A DNA stretch of 64,000 nucleotides. Origin: Crossiella sp. CA-258035. GTDB taxonomy: Bacteria; Actinomycetota; Actinomycetes; Mycobacteriales; Pseudonocardiaceae. The translations under genes and the position numbers were made by a program. The stretch spans positions 7,159,501 through 7,223,500 of the forward strand of contig NZ_CP116413.1 in assembly GCF_030064675.1 (NCBI RefSeq), read 5' to 3'. Below are positions 33,787 to 42,692 of the stretch, piece by piece. The first letter of the stretch is position 1, and each line of letters begins with the position of its first letter. The notes beneath the pieces are model-generated. The model searched no databases. It had not been told where the DNA came from and worked only from the letters and a program-made list of their open reading frames with translations.

Positions 33787-34983
33787 ATGACCCGCACCAC
33801 CCTCGCGCTGGCCGCCGGCCTGCTGCTGTTGAGCGCCTGCGCGGGCGCACCGGCGGCCGAGAGCGGGGACGCCGGGTGCGCGCGCAACCACGAACCGGGC
33901 CGGGACTACTTCCCGGACAAGGTCAGCGCGCAGGTCTCCAAGCAGTGGCAGGTGGGGTACCGGCAGAACTACAAGCTGCTCAAGGTCAACGCCGGGCCCA
34001 AGACCAGCCTGGAGCAGACCGACACCGCGCCGCGCTCCTACGTGCTCTACCAGTGCGGCACCCCCGCGCCCGAGCTGACCGGCGAGCTGGCCGGGGCCAC
34101 CGCGATCCGGGTGCCGGTGCGCAAGGCCATCGACAACCCGGCCACCCTGCTCGGCGCGTTCGAGGTGCTCGCCCCCGAGGTGCTGGCCGGGTACGGCGAG
34201 TTCCCCGGCGCGGAGACCGCGGACAAGCACCTGCCGCAGGTCAGCAAGCGGATCACGGACAAGACCGCGGTCGGCGTCGGGCACGGCGACAAGCTGGACA
34301 CCGAACGGGTGCTCAACCTGGGCCCGCAGGTGATGTTCGCCGCCAGCGGGGACAAGGCGCGCTTCGACAAGCTCGGCCAGGGCGGGGTGGGCGTGGTCTT
34401 CTACGACCCGTTCAACGAGACCCCGCTGGGCAGCGCGGAAGCGGTGAAGTTCCTGTCCCTGTTCACCAACGGCGAGGCCAAGGCCACCGCGCACTACACC
34501 GCGGTCGAGTTCCGCTACCGCGAGCTGACCGCGAAAGCCGCCGCGGCACCGGCGAAACCGGCCGTGCTGGTCGGCATCAACGGGCACGGCCGGGACTTCC
34601 TGGCCCCGCAGAACGACTACCTGGAACCGACCCTGGTCCGCGACGCCGGCGGCCGCACCGTGTTCGACCTGCCCGGCAAGGCCCTGCAGCGGCTGCCGAT
34701 GGAGATCATGATCGAGCGCGGCGCGAGCGCGGAGTTCTGGTTCCGGCCGGACTTCGTCGGCAAGGGCGCCACCGTGAAGAAGATCCTCGAAGGCGAGCCA
34801 CGGCTGAGCCGGATCACCGCGCTGACCAGTGGAAAGGGCATCGACCGGGCCGACCCGAGGGTGTACGCGGCCGCCGGCCTGGTCAACCCGGACAAGCTGC
34901 TGGCCGACCTGGTCAGCGTGCTGCACCCGGACCTGCTGCCCGGTCACCAGCTGAGCTTCCTGCGCCGGATCGAGGCCGGCTGA
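33787..34983 (+). CDS. ABC-transporter substrate-binding lipoprotein (metal-chelate/Fe-B12 type)
   Basis: 398 residues from ATG with CAGGAG before it. Lipoprotein signal MTRTTLALAAGLLLLSAC with lipid Cys at residue 18. A helical-backbone periplasmic-binding (FepB/BtuF) class protein, with regions such as GAFEVLAPEVLAG, NLGPQVMFAASGDKARFDKL and GVGVVFYDPF. First gene of a three-gene importer operon overlapping by one base each. The substrate is likely a metal chelate or corrinoid; the convergent isocyanide synthase makes an isonitrile chelate an attractive guess, not shown. Confidence 0.85.
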   Translation: MTRTTLALAAGLLLLSACAGAPAAESGDAGCARNHEPGRDYFPDKVSAQVSKQWQVGYRQNYKLLKVNAGPKTSLEQTDTAPRSYVLYQCGTPAPELTGELAGATAIRVPVRKAIDNPATLLGAFEVLAPEVLAGYGEFPGAETADKHLPQVSKRITDKTAVGVGHGDKLDTERVLNLGPQVMFAASGDKARFDKLGQGGVGVVFYDPFNETPLGSAEAVKFLSLFTNGEAKATAHYTAVEFRYRELTAKAAAAPAKPAVLVGINGHGRDFLAPQNDYLEPTLVRDAGGRTVFDLPGKALQRLPMEIMIERGASAEFWFRPDFVGKGATVKKILEGEPRLSRITALTSGKGIDRADPRVYAAAGLVNPDKLLADLVSVLHPDLLPGHQLSFLRRIEAG

Positions 34984-36092
34984 TGACCCAGGCGACGCTG
35001 CCGGGCACCGACACCCCACCCACGGCACCGCACCGGCCAGCCCGCATTCCCGTTCGGGCTGGGTGGCGAGTGGCGCTGCTGGGCGGTCTCGGCGGCGTCG
35101 CCCTCCTGCTCGCCGTGCTCGCGGTCAGCCTCGGCTCGGTGCGCATCCCGGTGTCCGACGTGGTGCGCGCGATCCTCGGCCAGCCAACGGAAAGCCCGTC
35201 CTGGGCGTTCATCGTCACCGAGATCCGCATCCCGCGCGCGATCACCGCGCTGCTGGCCGGGGCCGCGCTCGGGGTGGCCGGGCTGAAGATGCAGACCCTG
35301 TTCCGCAACCCCCTCGCGGACCCGCACCTGCTGGGCGTCAACGCCGGGGCCAGCTTCGGTGTCAGCCTGGTGCTGCTCGGCGGCGGCAGCGCGCTCACCG
35401 GCGGCGTCGCACTGTCCACAGTGGAGGGAATCGGCACGGTGGCCGCGGCCGCACTGGGCGCGGCCGCGGTGATGGCGGTGATGCTGCTGGTCGCCGCGCT
35501 GATCCGGAGCACGGTGATCGTGATCGTGATCGGCGTGATGGTGAACGCCTTCGTGCTGGCCATGGTCGACATGCTGGTCTACTACGCCCAGCCCGAGGCG
35601 GTGAAGACCTTCACCGACTGGAGCGCGGGCAGCTTCCAGAGCGTCACCTGGCAGGCGCTGCCGGTGCTGGCCGGGATGGTGCTGGCCGGACTGGCACTCG
35701 CGGTGCTCTCGGTCAAGCGGCTCAACCTGTTCCTGCTCGGCGAGAGCTACGCCGCCTCGCTCGGGGTCTCCGTGCGGGCCTTCCGCTGGACGCTGATGGC
35801 CGGGGCCGCACTGCTGGCCGGGGCGGTCACCGCGCACGCCGGGCCGATCGCCTTCCTCGGCATCGCCGCCCCGCACCTGGCCCGCGGCCTGCTGCGCACC
35901 GCCGACCACCGCTACCTGATCCCCGGCGCGGCCGTGCTCGGCGCCACCATCGCGGTGGCCGCGAGCATCCTCACCCAGCTGCCCGGCAGCGAGGCGGTGC
36001 TGCCGCTGAACACCACCCTCGCACTGCTGGGCGCGCCGGTGGTCACCTGGGTGCTGGTGCGCCTGGGCCGTGGTCGAGGGCTGGAGGTGTGA
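34983..36092 (+). CDS. FecCD-type ABC-transporter permease
   Basis: 369 residues, ATG overlapping the lipoprotein stop (TGATG). About 9-10 membrane helices with the family motifs RIPRAITALLAGAALGVAG, QTLFRNPLADPHLLGVNAGA, and GPIAFLGIAAPHLARGL (EAA-like loop contacting the ATPase). Iron-siderophore/B12 permease class. The N-terminal 20 residues are a Pro-rich cytosolic tail. Confidence 0.93.
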   Translation: MTQATLPGTDTPPTAPHRPARIPVRAGWRVALLGGLGGVALLLAVLAVSLGSVRIPVSDVVRAILGQPTESPSWAFIVTEIRIPRAITALLAGAALGVAGLKMQTLFRNPLADPHLLGVNAGASFGVSLVLLGGGSALTGGVALSTVEGIGTVAAAALGAAAVMAVMLLVAALIRSTVIVIVIGVMVNAFVLAMVDMLVYYAQPEAVKTFTDWSAGSFQSVTWQALPVLAGMVLAGLALAVLSVKRLNLFLLGESYAASLGVSVRAFRWTLMAGAALLAGAVTAHAGPIAFLGIAAPHLARGLLRTADHRYLIPGAAVLGATIAVAASILTQLPGSEAVLPLNTTLALLGAPVVTWVLVRLGRGRGLEV

Positions 36093-37135
36093 TGGGCGCG
36101 GAAGTGTTGCGCGCCAACGACCTCGCCGTCGGCTACCGGGCCAGGCGGCGGAGCCGGACCGTGCTCTCCGGGGTCGACCTCGGCCTGCGCGCGGGCGAGC
36201 TGGTCTGCCTGCTCGGGGTCAACGGCACCGGCAAGTCCACCCTGATGCGCACCCTGGCCGGGATGCAGCCGCCACTGGCCGGATCGGTCGAGCTGACCGG
36301 GGTTCCGCTCACCGCACTGTCCAGAGTGGAGCGTGCGCGGCGGCTGGCCGTGGTGCTCACCACCCGGGTCCAGGTCGGCAACCTGCGCGGGATCGACCTG
36401 GTCGAGCTGGGCCGCGCGCCCTACACCGGCTGGTCCGGCAAGCTCAGCGCCGAGGACGAAACCGTGGTGCGGGAAGCACTTCGGCTCACCGGCGCGGAGT
36501 CGCTGGCCGAGCGGCTGCTGGACGAGCTCAGCGACGGCGAGCGGCAGCGGCTGATGGTCGCCCGGGCGCTCGCCCAACAGCCCGCCGTGCTGCTGCTGGA
36601 CGAGCCCACCGCGTTCCTGGACGCGCCGAGGCGGGCCGAGCTGACCGCGATGCTGCGCGGCCTCGGCCGGGCCACCGACCTGGCGGTCCTGCTCTCCACC
36701 CACGACGTGGAACTGGCCCTGCGCAACGCCGACGTCATCTGGCTGGTGCTGCCCGGCGGCGGGGTGGTCGCGGGCGCGCCGGAGGACCTGGTCCTGGACG
36801 GTGTCCTGGAACGGGCCTTCGGCGGCCGCGACCACACCTTCGACCCGCTGGCCGGCGGTTTCCAGGTGCGCGCCGAGGTGCACGGCACGGCGCGGATCAC
36901 CGGCGCGGGTGCGGAGCTGGCCGAGGTGTGGACCCGGCGGGCGCTACAACGCTGTGGCTACCGCATCGACGACTCGGCCGGGGTGGTGGACGTCGAGGTG
37001 GGCTGCCACCGCACCGCGGACGGCCACCGGTGGAAGGTGGCGACCGACGCCGGGAACAGCGAGCACGACCGCCTGGCCGGCGTGGCCGGGGAGATCAGGC
37101 GGACACCGCGACGTAGTGCGACGGACGGCCGTTGA
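36092..37135 (+). CDS. ABC-transporter ATPase with C-terminal extension
   Basis: 347 residues. Walker A GVNGTGKST, signature LSDGERQR, Walker B AVLLLDEPTAFLD, H-loop STHDVELAL. After residue about 250 there is an extra domain of roughly 100 residues (RITGAGAELAEVWTRRALQRCGYRIDD... GHRWKVATDAGNSEH) not found in standard FecE/BtuD proteins. Similar ATPase extensions can sense ligands. The last 41 bases of the gene overlap the end of the convergent isocyanide synthase gene. Confidence 0.9.
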   Translation: MGAEVLRANDLAVGYRARRRSRTVLSGVDLGLRAGELVCLLGVNGTGKSTLMRTLAGMQPPLAGSVELTGVPLTALSRVERARRLAVVLTTRVQVGNLRGIDLVELGRAPYTGWSGKLSAEDETVVREALRLTGAESLAERLLDELSDGERQRLMVARALAQQPAVLLLDEPTAFLDAPRRAELTAMLRGLGRATDLAVLLSTHDVELALRNADVIWLVLPGGGVVAGAPEDLVLDGVLERAFGGRDHTFDPLAGGFQVRAEVHGTARITGAGAELAEVWTRRALQRCGYRIDDSAGVVDVEVGCHRTADGHRWKVATDAGNSEHDRLAGVAGEIRRTPRRSATDGR

Positions 37136-38072
37136 GCCACACCGGCTCGCCGATCTTGGCCGCGTCGATCCGCTTCATCAGGGTGTAGTTGCGCTCCCCT
37201 CGGTGCTGCACGGCCACCGAGTGCCACGGGGTCAGCCAGCAGTCCGGCGAGCCGAGCAGCATGATGCCGAACTTGGGCCCGCCCACCGGCTGCGGGTGGA
37301 TGGACAGCCGGACCTGCTTGGCGTGGTACTTGGCGATCAGGTCGCCCCAGGCCCGGCTGCGCTGGATCACCCCGTAGGCGCGCTGACGGCACTCCCGCTG
37401 CAACGCCGACTTGGTGCCCTCGAAGTCACCGGCGTCCTCCACCAGGAACCGGGTGATCCCCCGGTACAGCCGCAACGCCTTGCCACCGGCGCGGACCTCC
37501 TCGCGCAGCGACTCCTCCGGTTCGGCGAACTCCTCGGTCAGGATCCGCCGCTTCTCCTCGAAGCTGGCCTGTCCGTAGACGTTCTCCAGGCTGAAGGTGT
37601 CGATCGAGTCGAAGCCGCCCCAGGTGATCATCTGGCGCAGCGTCTCGGCGTACTCGTCGATGTGGTGGTCCGGCACCTTGATCAGGTCGCCGAAGACGTG
37701 CCCGTCGGAGCAGATCAGCATCCGCGCGCCGGGCGGGTAGACCTCGCGGACCCGCTCGGTCAGCCCGTGCAGGAACCGCAGCGAGAGCAGCTCGCCCAGG
37801 TCCGGCAGGTGGCCGAACACCTTGTCGTTGTTGGGCGACTTGCACGGGAACGCGGGCAGGGTGAACACGATCGGCTCCCCCGCGCTGACGAACTCGCGCA
37901 ACTGGCAGAGCTGGTCGGCGAAGGCGGTGCGGACCTCGCCGTCGGCATAGGTGTCGTCGGCCTCCGCGCGCCGGTACGGCAACAGGATCCGCAGGATCGA
38001 CTCGCAGGTCTCCGCCACGGCTAAGGCGTGGTCGGAGCCTGCCGCGGAGAGGGTTGTTGTGGTGGGACTCAT
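37095..38072 (-). CDS. Isocyanide synthase (PvcA/DIT1 family)
   Basis: 325 residues from ATG 38072 with TGGAGG upstream. The family signature LPAFPCKSPNNDKVFGHLPDLGE (split here as CKSPNNDKV and FGHLPDLGE) near residue 75 and SDGHVFGDLIKVPD near 125 identify PvcA/IsnA-type enzymes, which turn the amino group of an aromatic amino acid (Tyr or Trp) into an isonitrile using ribulose 5-phosphate. The adjacent upstream gene is a cytochrome P450 instead of the Fe/2-oxoglutarate PvcB partner, as in some other isocyanide pathways. Product likely an aryl or vinyl isonitrile. Confidence 0.9.
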   Translation of the reverse strand: MSPTTTTLSAAGSDHALAVAETCESILRILLPYRRAEADDTYADGEVRTAFADQLCQLREFVSAGEPIVFTLPAFPCKSPNNDKVFGHLPDLGELLSLRFLHGLTERVREVYPPGARMLICSDGHVFGDLIKVPDHHIDEYAETLRQMITWGGFDSIDTFSLENVYGQASFEEKRRILTEEFAEPEESLREEVRAGGKALRLYRGITRFLVEDAGDFEGTKSALQRECRQRAYGVIQRSRAWGDLIAKYHAKQVRLSIHPQPVGGPKFGIMLLGSPDCWLTPWHSVAVQHRGERNYTLMKRIDAAKIGEPVWLNGRPSHYVAVSA

Positions 38073-38190
38073 GGCGTGCCTCCAGTGCAGCGTGCAGCGC
38101 CCATCGCGCCGGGTGCGCGCCCGGCGGGGACGGGAATGTGGTTCTCGGACGGGACAACCGGGGGTCACGGCCCCGGCGGGTTCACTCAGT

Positions 38191-39468
38191 TCAGGCGAGT
38201 GCGGGCTGGGCCCGCGCGTGCTCGAAGGTCACCGGCAGCCGGGCCACCCCTCGGCCCAGCACCGCCTGGATCCATTCCAGGTCCGCCGCGGGCACCGCGA
38301 GGCGCAGCCCCGGCAGGCGGCGGACCAGCGCGGAGATCGCGGTCTGGCCCTGGATCCTGGCCAGTGCCGCGCCGGGACAGAAGTGGATGCCGTGCCCGAA
38401 GGCCAGGTGCGGGTTGGGCGAGCGGGTGAAGTCCAGCCGGTCCGGGTCGGCGAAGCGCCGCCCGTCCCGGTTGGCCGCGCCCAGGGAGACGATCACCGAC
38501 TCGCCCGCCGGGATCGGCACCCCGTGCAGCTCGCTGTCCTCGCGGAAGAAGCGCCAGGTGGTGATCTCGAACGAGCCGTCGTAGCGGAACAGCTCCTCCA
38601 CCGCGCCCGGCAGCAGCTCCGGGCGCCGGGCCAGCTCCGCGAACTCCGCGGGGTGGTCCAGCAGGGCCACCGTCATGGTGGTGATCTGGTTGGTCACCGG
38701 CTCCTGCCCGGCGGCGAACAACTGGAAGATCATCGAGCTGAGCTCGTGGTCGGCCAGGTCACCGGCCTCGTTGGCCCGCACCAGCGCGGAGAGCAGGTCG
38801 TCGGCCGGGTGTTTCCGCTTGTGCGCCACCAGTTCGGCGATGTAGTCCTGGCACCCCTCCAGTAGTGCCAGGTACGCCGGCCTGCCGGGCTCGTTCGGTC
38901 CCACCGGGGCGACCACCTTGCGCCACTCCGGGCGGAACCGGGCCCGGAAGTCCGCGTCGATGCCCAGCACCTCGCTCAGCGCCAGGAACGGGAACTCCGC
39001 GGCGAAGTGCTCGACCAGGTCCGCGCTGCCGCCCCTGCGCACCTGCGCCACCACGTCGTCCAGCAGCGACTCGGCGATCTCCTCGACCTTCGCCCGCAGT
39101 GCGGCCATCCGGCGCGGGGAGAAGGAGTCGGTGACGTGCCTGCGCATCCTGGTGTGCGCGGGCGGGTCCTGGTGCAGCAGGTGCGCCTGCAACCGGCCGT
39201 GGTACGGCTCCGGCATGCTGGCCGAGAGCCTGCGCCACTGCTCGCCACCGTGCCGGTGGTCCTTGGACAGGCGCGGGTCGGCCAGTGCGGACACGGCCGC
39301 GTCGTAGCCGGTCACCAGCCAGCCCACCACACCGCTGGGGAAGGCGACCCGGTGCACCGGGCCCTGCTCGCGCAGCCGCGCGTAGACCGGGTACGGGTCG
39401 CGTTTGAAGTCCCTCGTGTGCAGGAAGACCGGTTCCCTGGGGCGCGGCGAGTGATCTGAAAACGGCAC
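38191..39468 (-). CDS. Cytochrome P450, partner of isocyanide synthase
   Basis: 425 residues from GTG 39468, preceded by GAGGAGG. Heme-binding loop FGHGIHFCPGAALAR (Cys ligand) and the K-helix segment VEELFRYDG are present. The I-helix reads FAAGQEPVTNQ: the usual acid-Thr pair for oxygen activation (AGxET) has the Glu but Pro in place of Thr, as in some P450s with unusual chemistry. It lies 118 bases upstream of the isocyanide synthase in the same direction, so likely oxidises the isonitrile product. Confidence 0.92.
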   Translation of the reverse strand: MPFSDHSPRPREPVFLHTRDFKRDPYPVYARLREQGPVHRVAFPSGVVGWLVTGYDAAVSALADPRLSKDHRHGGEQWRRLSASMPEPYHGRLQAHLLHQDPPAHTRMRRHVTDSFSPRRMAALRAKVEEIAESLLDDVVAQVRRGGSADLVEHFAAEFPFLALSEVLGIDADFRARFRPEWRKVVAPVGPNEPGRPAYLALLEGCQDYIAELVAHKRKHPADDLLSALVRANEAGDLADHELSSMIFQLFAAGQEPVTNQITTMTVALLDHPAEFAELARRPELLPGAVEELFRYDGSFEITTWRFFREDSELHGVPIPAGESVIVSLGAANRDGRRFADPDRLDFTRSPNPHLAFGHGIHFCPGAALARIQGQTAISALVRRLPGLRLAVPAADLEWIQAVLGRGVARLPVTFEHARAQPALA

Positions 39469-39961
39469 AGCTCCTCCTCATGTCCTTAACCAGGGTCGGT
39501 GGCGACCCCGGGCGAGTTCCGCGGCTCTGTTGTGCCGGTACTCACGGTCCGGCCTGCGCCATTCGGCGGCAGGTGCCCTTGGAGGAGGAGGGCACATACC
39601 GCGTAGTGGTCGAACGGAGCAGGCGTGGCTCTTTGGTAGCACGAAAACTTTGCCCGGGAATCCGTTACTGGAACCTAGCAGCGGCCAGAACTGCCGGGTG
39701 CCTGCTTCAAAATCTCGTATCGCTGCTTGAAAACTTGCCCCTCGTTGGTTTGACGGCTCAACAAACCAGGCCAGGAGCAGCCTTTTGGATAGGTACTTTC
39801 GGGCATCCGGGCTGTTCAGGGGAACGCGTCAGCCACAACCCGTCAAAGGGCCTGGATCGGCAGATGTCAAACAGGTCTCAGCTTGAACGGGTCACGGAAT
39901 TACCCGGCCAGCAGGAAGAACCGGACAAACCCCAGACTCACGCCCGGCTTCGGCCAGCCCG
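39469..39961. other. Intergenic region upstream of P450, no gene seen
   Basis: 493 bases with lower GC than its surroundings. A repeated motif, GAAAACTTTGCCC at 39642-39654 and GAAAACTTGCCC at 39729-39740, is the only clear structure besides a TGGTTTG/CAAACCA hairpin near 39744-39768. It probably holds the promoter of the P450-isocyanide genes on the minus strand. Confidence 0.3.
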
Positions 39962-40522
39962 TCACTCGCTGGCGGCGGAGCGGCGCGGGCCCTCGCCCAG
40001 CGCCTGCACCAGCTCCTGGCGGGCCCTGGCCACCCTCGACCGGATGGTGCCCACCGGGCAGCCGCACACCTCGGCCGCCTCGGCGTAGCCAAGGCCGATG
40101 ACCTGCGTCAGCACGAACGCGGCCCGCTGGTCCTCGCCCAGCTCACGCACGGCCAGCTGCAAAGCCACCGCCTCGTCCACCCCCGGCGTGACCGGGGTGG
40201 CGCGCTCGGCGCTGTCCTGCCAGTCGACCCCGCCGGAGATCCGCGGCCGGGCCATCGCCGAGCGGATCTGGTCCACCGCGACCCGGCGGGCGATGGAGAG
40301 CAGCCAGGTGCGGGCGTGGCTGCGGCCGGCGAAGCGGTGCACGCTGCGCAGCGCCCTGACAAAGGTCTCCTGGGTCAGGTCCTCGGCCTCCTCGCGGCCG
40401 GCCAGGTGCACCAGGAACCGCCAGACCTCGCGCTGGGTGGCCCGGATGAAGGATGCGGCCGCGACCTGGTCGCCCCGGCCGGCGGCCAGCGCCCACTCGG
40501 TGATCTGGGTGTCATCGGCCAT
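39962..40522 (-). CDS. ECF-type RNA polymerase sigma factor
   Basis: 186 residues from ATG 40522. Region 2: REVWRFLVHLAGREEAEDLTQETFVRALRSVHRFAGRSHARTWLLSIARRVAVDQIR; region 4: ELGEDQRAAFVLTQVIGLGYAEAAEVCGCPVGTIRSRVARARQEL. An anti-sigma gene diverges 70 bases away, so the pair forms a signal-responsive unit. Function of the regulon unknown. Confidence 0.92.
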   Translation of the reverse strand: MADDTQITEWALAAGRGDQVAAASFIRATQREVWRFLVHLAGREEAEDLTQETFVRALRSVHRFAGRSHARTWLLSIARRVAVDQIRSAMARPRISGGVDWQDSAERATPVTPGVDEAVALQLAVRELGEDQRAAFVLTQVIGLGYAEAAEVCGCPVGTIRSRVARARQELVQALGEGPRRSAASE

Positions 40523-40592
40523 GGCCGGAACTCTAACCACGATCAGGGGAACGGAGGGAACTGGACGAGGGTTCAGTCCGACCTTGAAAGAC

Positions 40593-41333
40593 GTGGACTG
40601 CACGAAGTACCAGGAGCTGCTCTCCGCGCGGCTGGACGGCGAGGAGCCGCCGCCGACGGCGCGGCTGGACGCGCACCTGGACACCTGTGAGGACTGTTCT
40701 GCCTGGTACGAGCGGGCGGCGCGGATCACCAGGCTGGCCAGGACCGGGGTGGCCGAGGCCGGACCGGACCTGGTCGCCGCCGTGCTCGCCGAGGCCGCGC
40801 CGCGGCGCAGGGTGAGCCTGGTCGCGGTGCTGCGCTGGGCGCTGGGCCTGCTCGGCATCACCCAGGTCACGCTGGCCATGTCGGTCTTCCTCAGCCCCGG
40901 CGGCGGCGACCACCACGGCGCGGGACTGCTGGCCGCGGGCGCCACCCACCTCTCGCACGAGAGCGCGGCCTGGAACCTGGCGCTCGGGGTGGCCTTCGGC
41001 TGGGCGGCGCTGCGCACCCGGCAGGTGGCCGGGCTGGTCCCGGTGCTGGCCACGTTCGTGGTGGTGCTGTTCGGGGTGAGCCTGCTGGACCTGCTGCGCG
41101 GCGGGGTGGCGCCGACCAGGGTGGCCGCGCACCTGGTGGCGCTGGCCGGGCTGGTGCTGATCGTGCTGCTGGCCCGCTTCGGCGACTCCCGGCACCGGCC
41201 CGCGCCCGCGGACCTGGTCGAGGACGAGGACTACGACATTCCGCCTGGTTTGTTTCCGGTTACTGATATTCCCCAGCTGAAACGGGGACGGCCCGGCACC
41301 GCGAGCGCGGCAGACCGCAGGCACGTGGCCTGA
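40593..41333 (+). CDS. Membrane anti-sigma factor with zinc finger (DUF2275-like)
   Basis: 246 residues from GTG 40593 (TTG 40584 is possible), which gives the typical DCxxYQELLSARLDGE N-terminus. The zinc-binding anti-sigma motif HLDTCEDC (His-x3-Cys-x2-Cys) lies near residue 31. About five hydrophobic segments follow from residue 85 (LRWALGLLGITQVTLAMSVF, LALGVAFGWAALR, VVLFGVSLLDLLRG, LVALAGLVLIVLLARF), then an acidic tail. It likely holds the divergent ECF sigma at the membrane. Confidence 0.85.
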   Translation: MDCTKYQELLSARLDGEEPPPTARLDAHLDTCEDCSAWYERAARITRLARTGVAEAGPDLVAAVLAEAAPRRRVSLVAVLRWALGLLGITQVTLAMSVFLSPGGGDHHGAGLLAAGATHLSHESAAWNLALGVAFGWAALRTRQVAGLVPVLATFVVVLFGVSLLDLLRGGVAPTRVAAHLVALAGLVLIVLLARFGDSRHRPAPADLVEDEDYDIPPGLFPVTDIPQLKRGRPGTASAADRRHVA

Positions 41334-41336
41334 TTG

Positions 41337-42692
41337 ATGTCGGAAATTCGCCAGCGCAATCAATGGTCGTTGGTGTTCGCCGCCGGAATGGTCGCGTTCA
41401 CCTCGCTGTTGACGATGAACAGTGTGAACATCGCGTTACCGACGATGCAACACGAATTTGGCGTGCCGCCCAGCGCGGCGCAATGGATCGTGCTCGCCTA
41501 TCAGCTGCCGTTGATCGCGCTGGTGCTGCCCAGCGGCCGCTGGCTGGACCTGGTCGGCCCCCGGCCCGCGCTGGCGCTGGCGGTCGGCGGGTTCGCGCTG
41601 ACCAGCGTGGCCGCCGCGGCCGCCGGTGAGTTCGCGGTGCTGGTGCCGGTGCGCGTCTTGCAGGGCTGCTTCGGCGCGCTGATGCTCGCGCTGACCCCGG
41701 CGCTGGCCAGCCGCGCGGTCCGGCCGGAGGCCAGGGCGCGGGCGATGAGCGTGCTGGCCACGCTGGGCCCGCTGGGCGCGCTGACCGGTCCGGCGCTCGG
41801 CGGCCTGCTGCTGGAGTCCTCCGGCTGGCCCGCGGTGTTCCTGCTGAACGTGCCCATTTGCTTGTTGGTGCTGGGAATCGGCCTGCGCGCCATCCCGGCC
41901 GGGCGCCCGCTGTGCTGGCCGGACCGGAGCTGGCTGACCGAGGCCGCGCTGGTCGCGGGCGCGGTGAGCGCGGTGCTGCTCGGGGTGAGCTTCGCGGCCA
42001 CCGACGGCCTGCCCTGGCTCGGCCTGCTGCTGCTCGCGGTGCCGCTGTTCCTGTTGTGGCGCAGGCGGTCCACCAGTGCCGAGGTGCTGGAGCTGGTGCG
42101 CCGCCCCGGCATGGCCGGTCCGCACCTGACCTTGCTGGGCATCGGCCTGGCCTTCGCCGCGATGAACCTGGTCCTGCCCTTCTACCTGCAACGGGTGCTG
42201 CACGTCGACGCCGCCACCACCGGGCTGACCGTGCTGGCCTTCCCGGTGGGCATGGTGCTGGCCGGACCGCTGGGCGGACTGCTCGGCGACCGCTGGGGCG
42301 CCCGCCGCACCGGCCTGCTCGGCGTGGCCGTGGTGGCCGCCGGACTGCTGCTGGTGCTGCCGCTTTCCGAGTCCTGGCAACCGGTCGACCTGGCCTGGCG
42401 GCTGTTCGCGGCCGGGCTGGGCATGGGCCTCTACGGCGGTCCGGTGCAGTCCCTGGCGATGGGGGCCGCGCCGCGCAGCCGGATCGCGACCACCGCGGCG
42501 ACCATCCAGCTGGCCCGCAGCATCGGGTTCGCGCTCGGTCCGGCGCTGGCCACCACGCTGTGGGCGGCCAGCGGCTACGCGCTCGCCGGCATGCGGCTGG
42601 GCCTGGGTCTCGCGGTGCTGGCGGCCGCGGCGACGCTGCCCGCACTGGCGTTGTCCCGGCCGAAGGTCGCGATGGTGGCTAGCCCGCGGTGA
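41337..42692 (+). CDS. MFS drug/metabolite exporter (DHA2-like)
   Basis: 451 residues from ATG 41337, 3 bases after the anti-sigma stop. About 12-14 membrane helices. Motifs MNSVNIALPTMQHEFG and LPSGRWLDLVGPRPAL (loop A) and VLQGCFGALMLALTPAL are typical of EmrB/QacA-type exporters. It overlaps the end of the convergent TetR gene by 14 bases. It may export a toxin or the isonitrile product, but this is guesswork. Confidence 0.88.
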   Translation: MSEIRQRNQWSLVFAAGMVAFTSLLTMNSVNIALPTMQHEFGVPPSAAQWIVLAYQLPLIALVLPSGRWLDLVGPRPALALAVGGFALTSVAAAAAGEFAVLVPVRVLQGCFGALMLALTPALASRAVRPEARARAMSVLATLGPLGALTGPALGGLLLESSGWPAVFLLNVPICLLVLGIGLRAIPAGRPLCWPDRSWLTEAALVAGAVSAVLLGVSFAATDGLPWLGLLLLAVPLFLLWRRRSTSAEVLELVRRPGMAGPHLTLLGIGLAFAAMNLVLPFYLQRVLHVDAATTGLTVLAFPVGMVLAGPLGGLLGDRWGARRTGLLGVAVVAAGLLLVLPLSESWQPVDLAWRLFAAGLGMGLYGGPVQSLAMGAAPRSRIATTAATIQLARSIGFALGPALATTLWAASGYALAGMRLGLGLAVLAAAATLPALALSRPKVAMVASPR

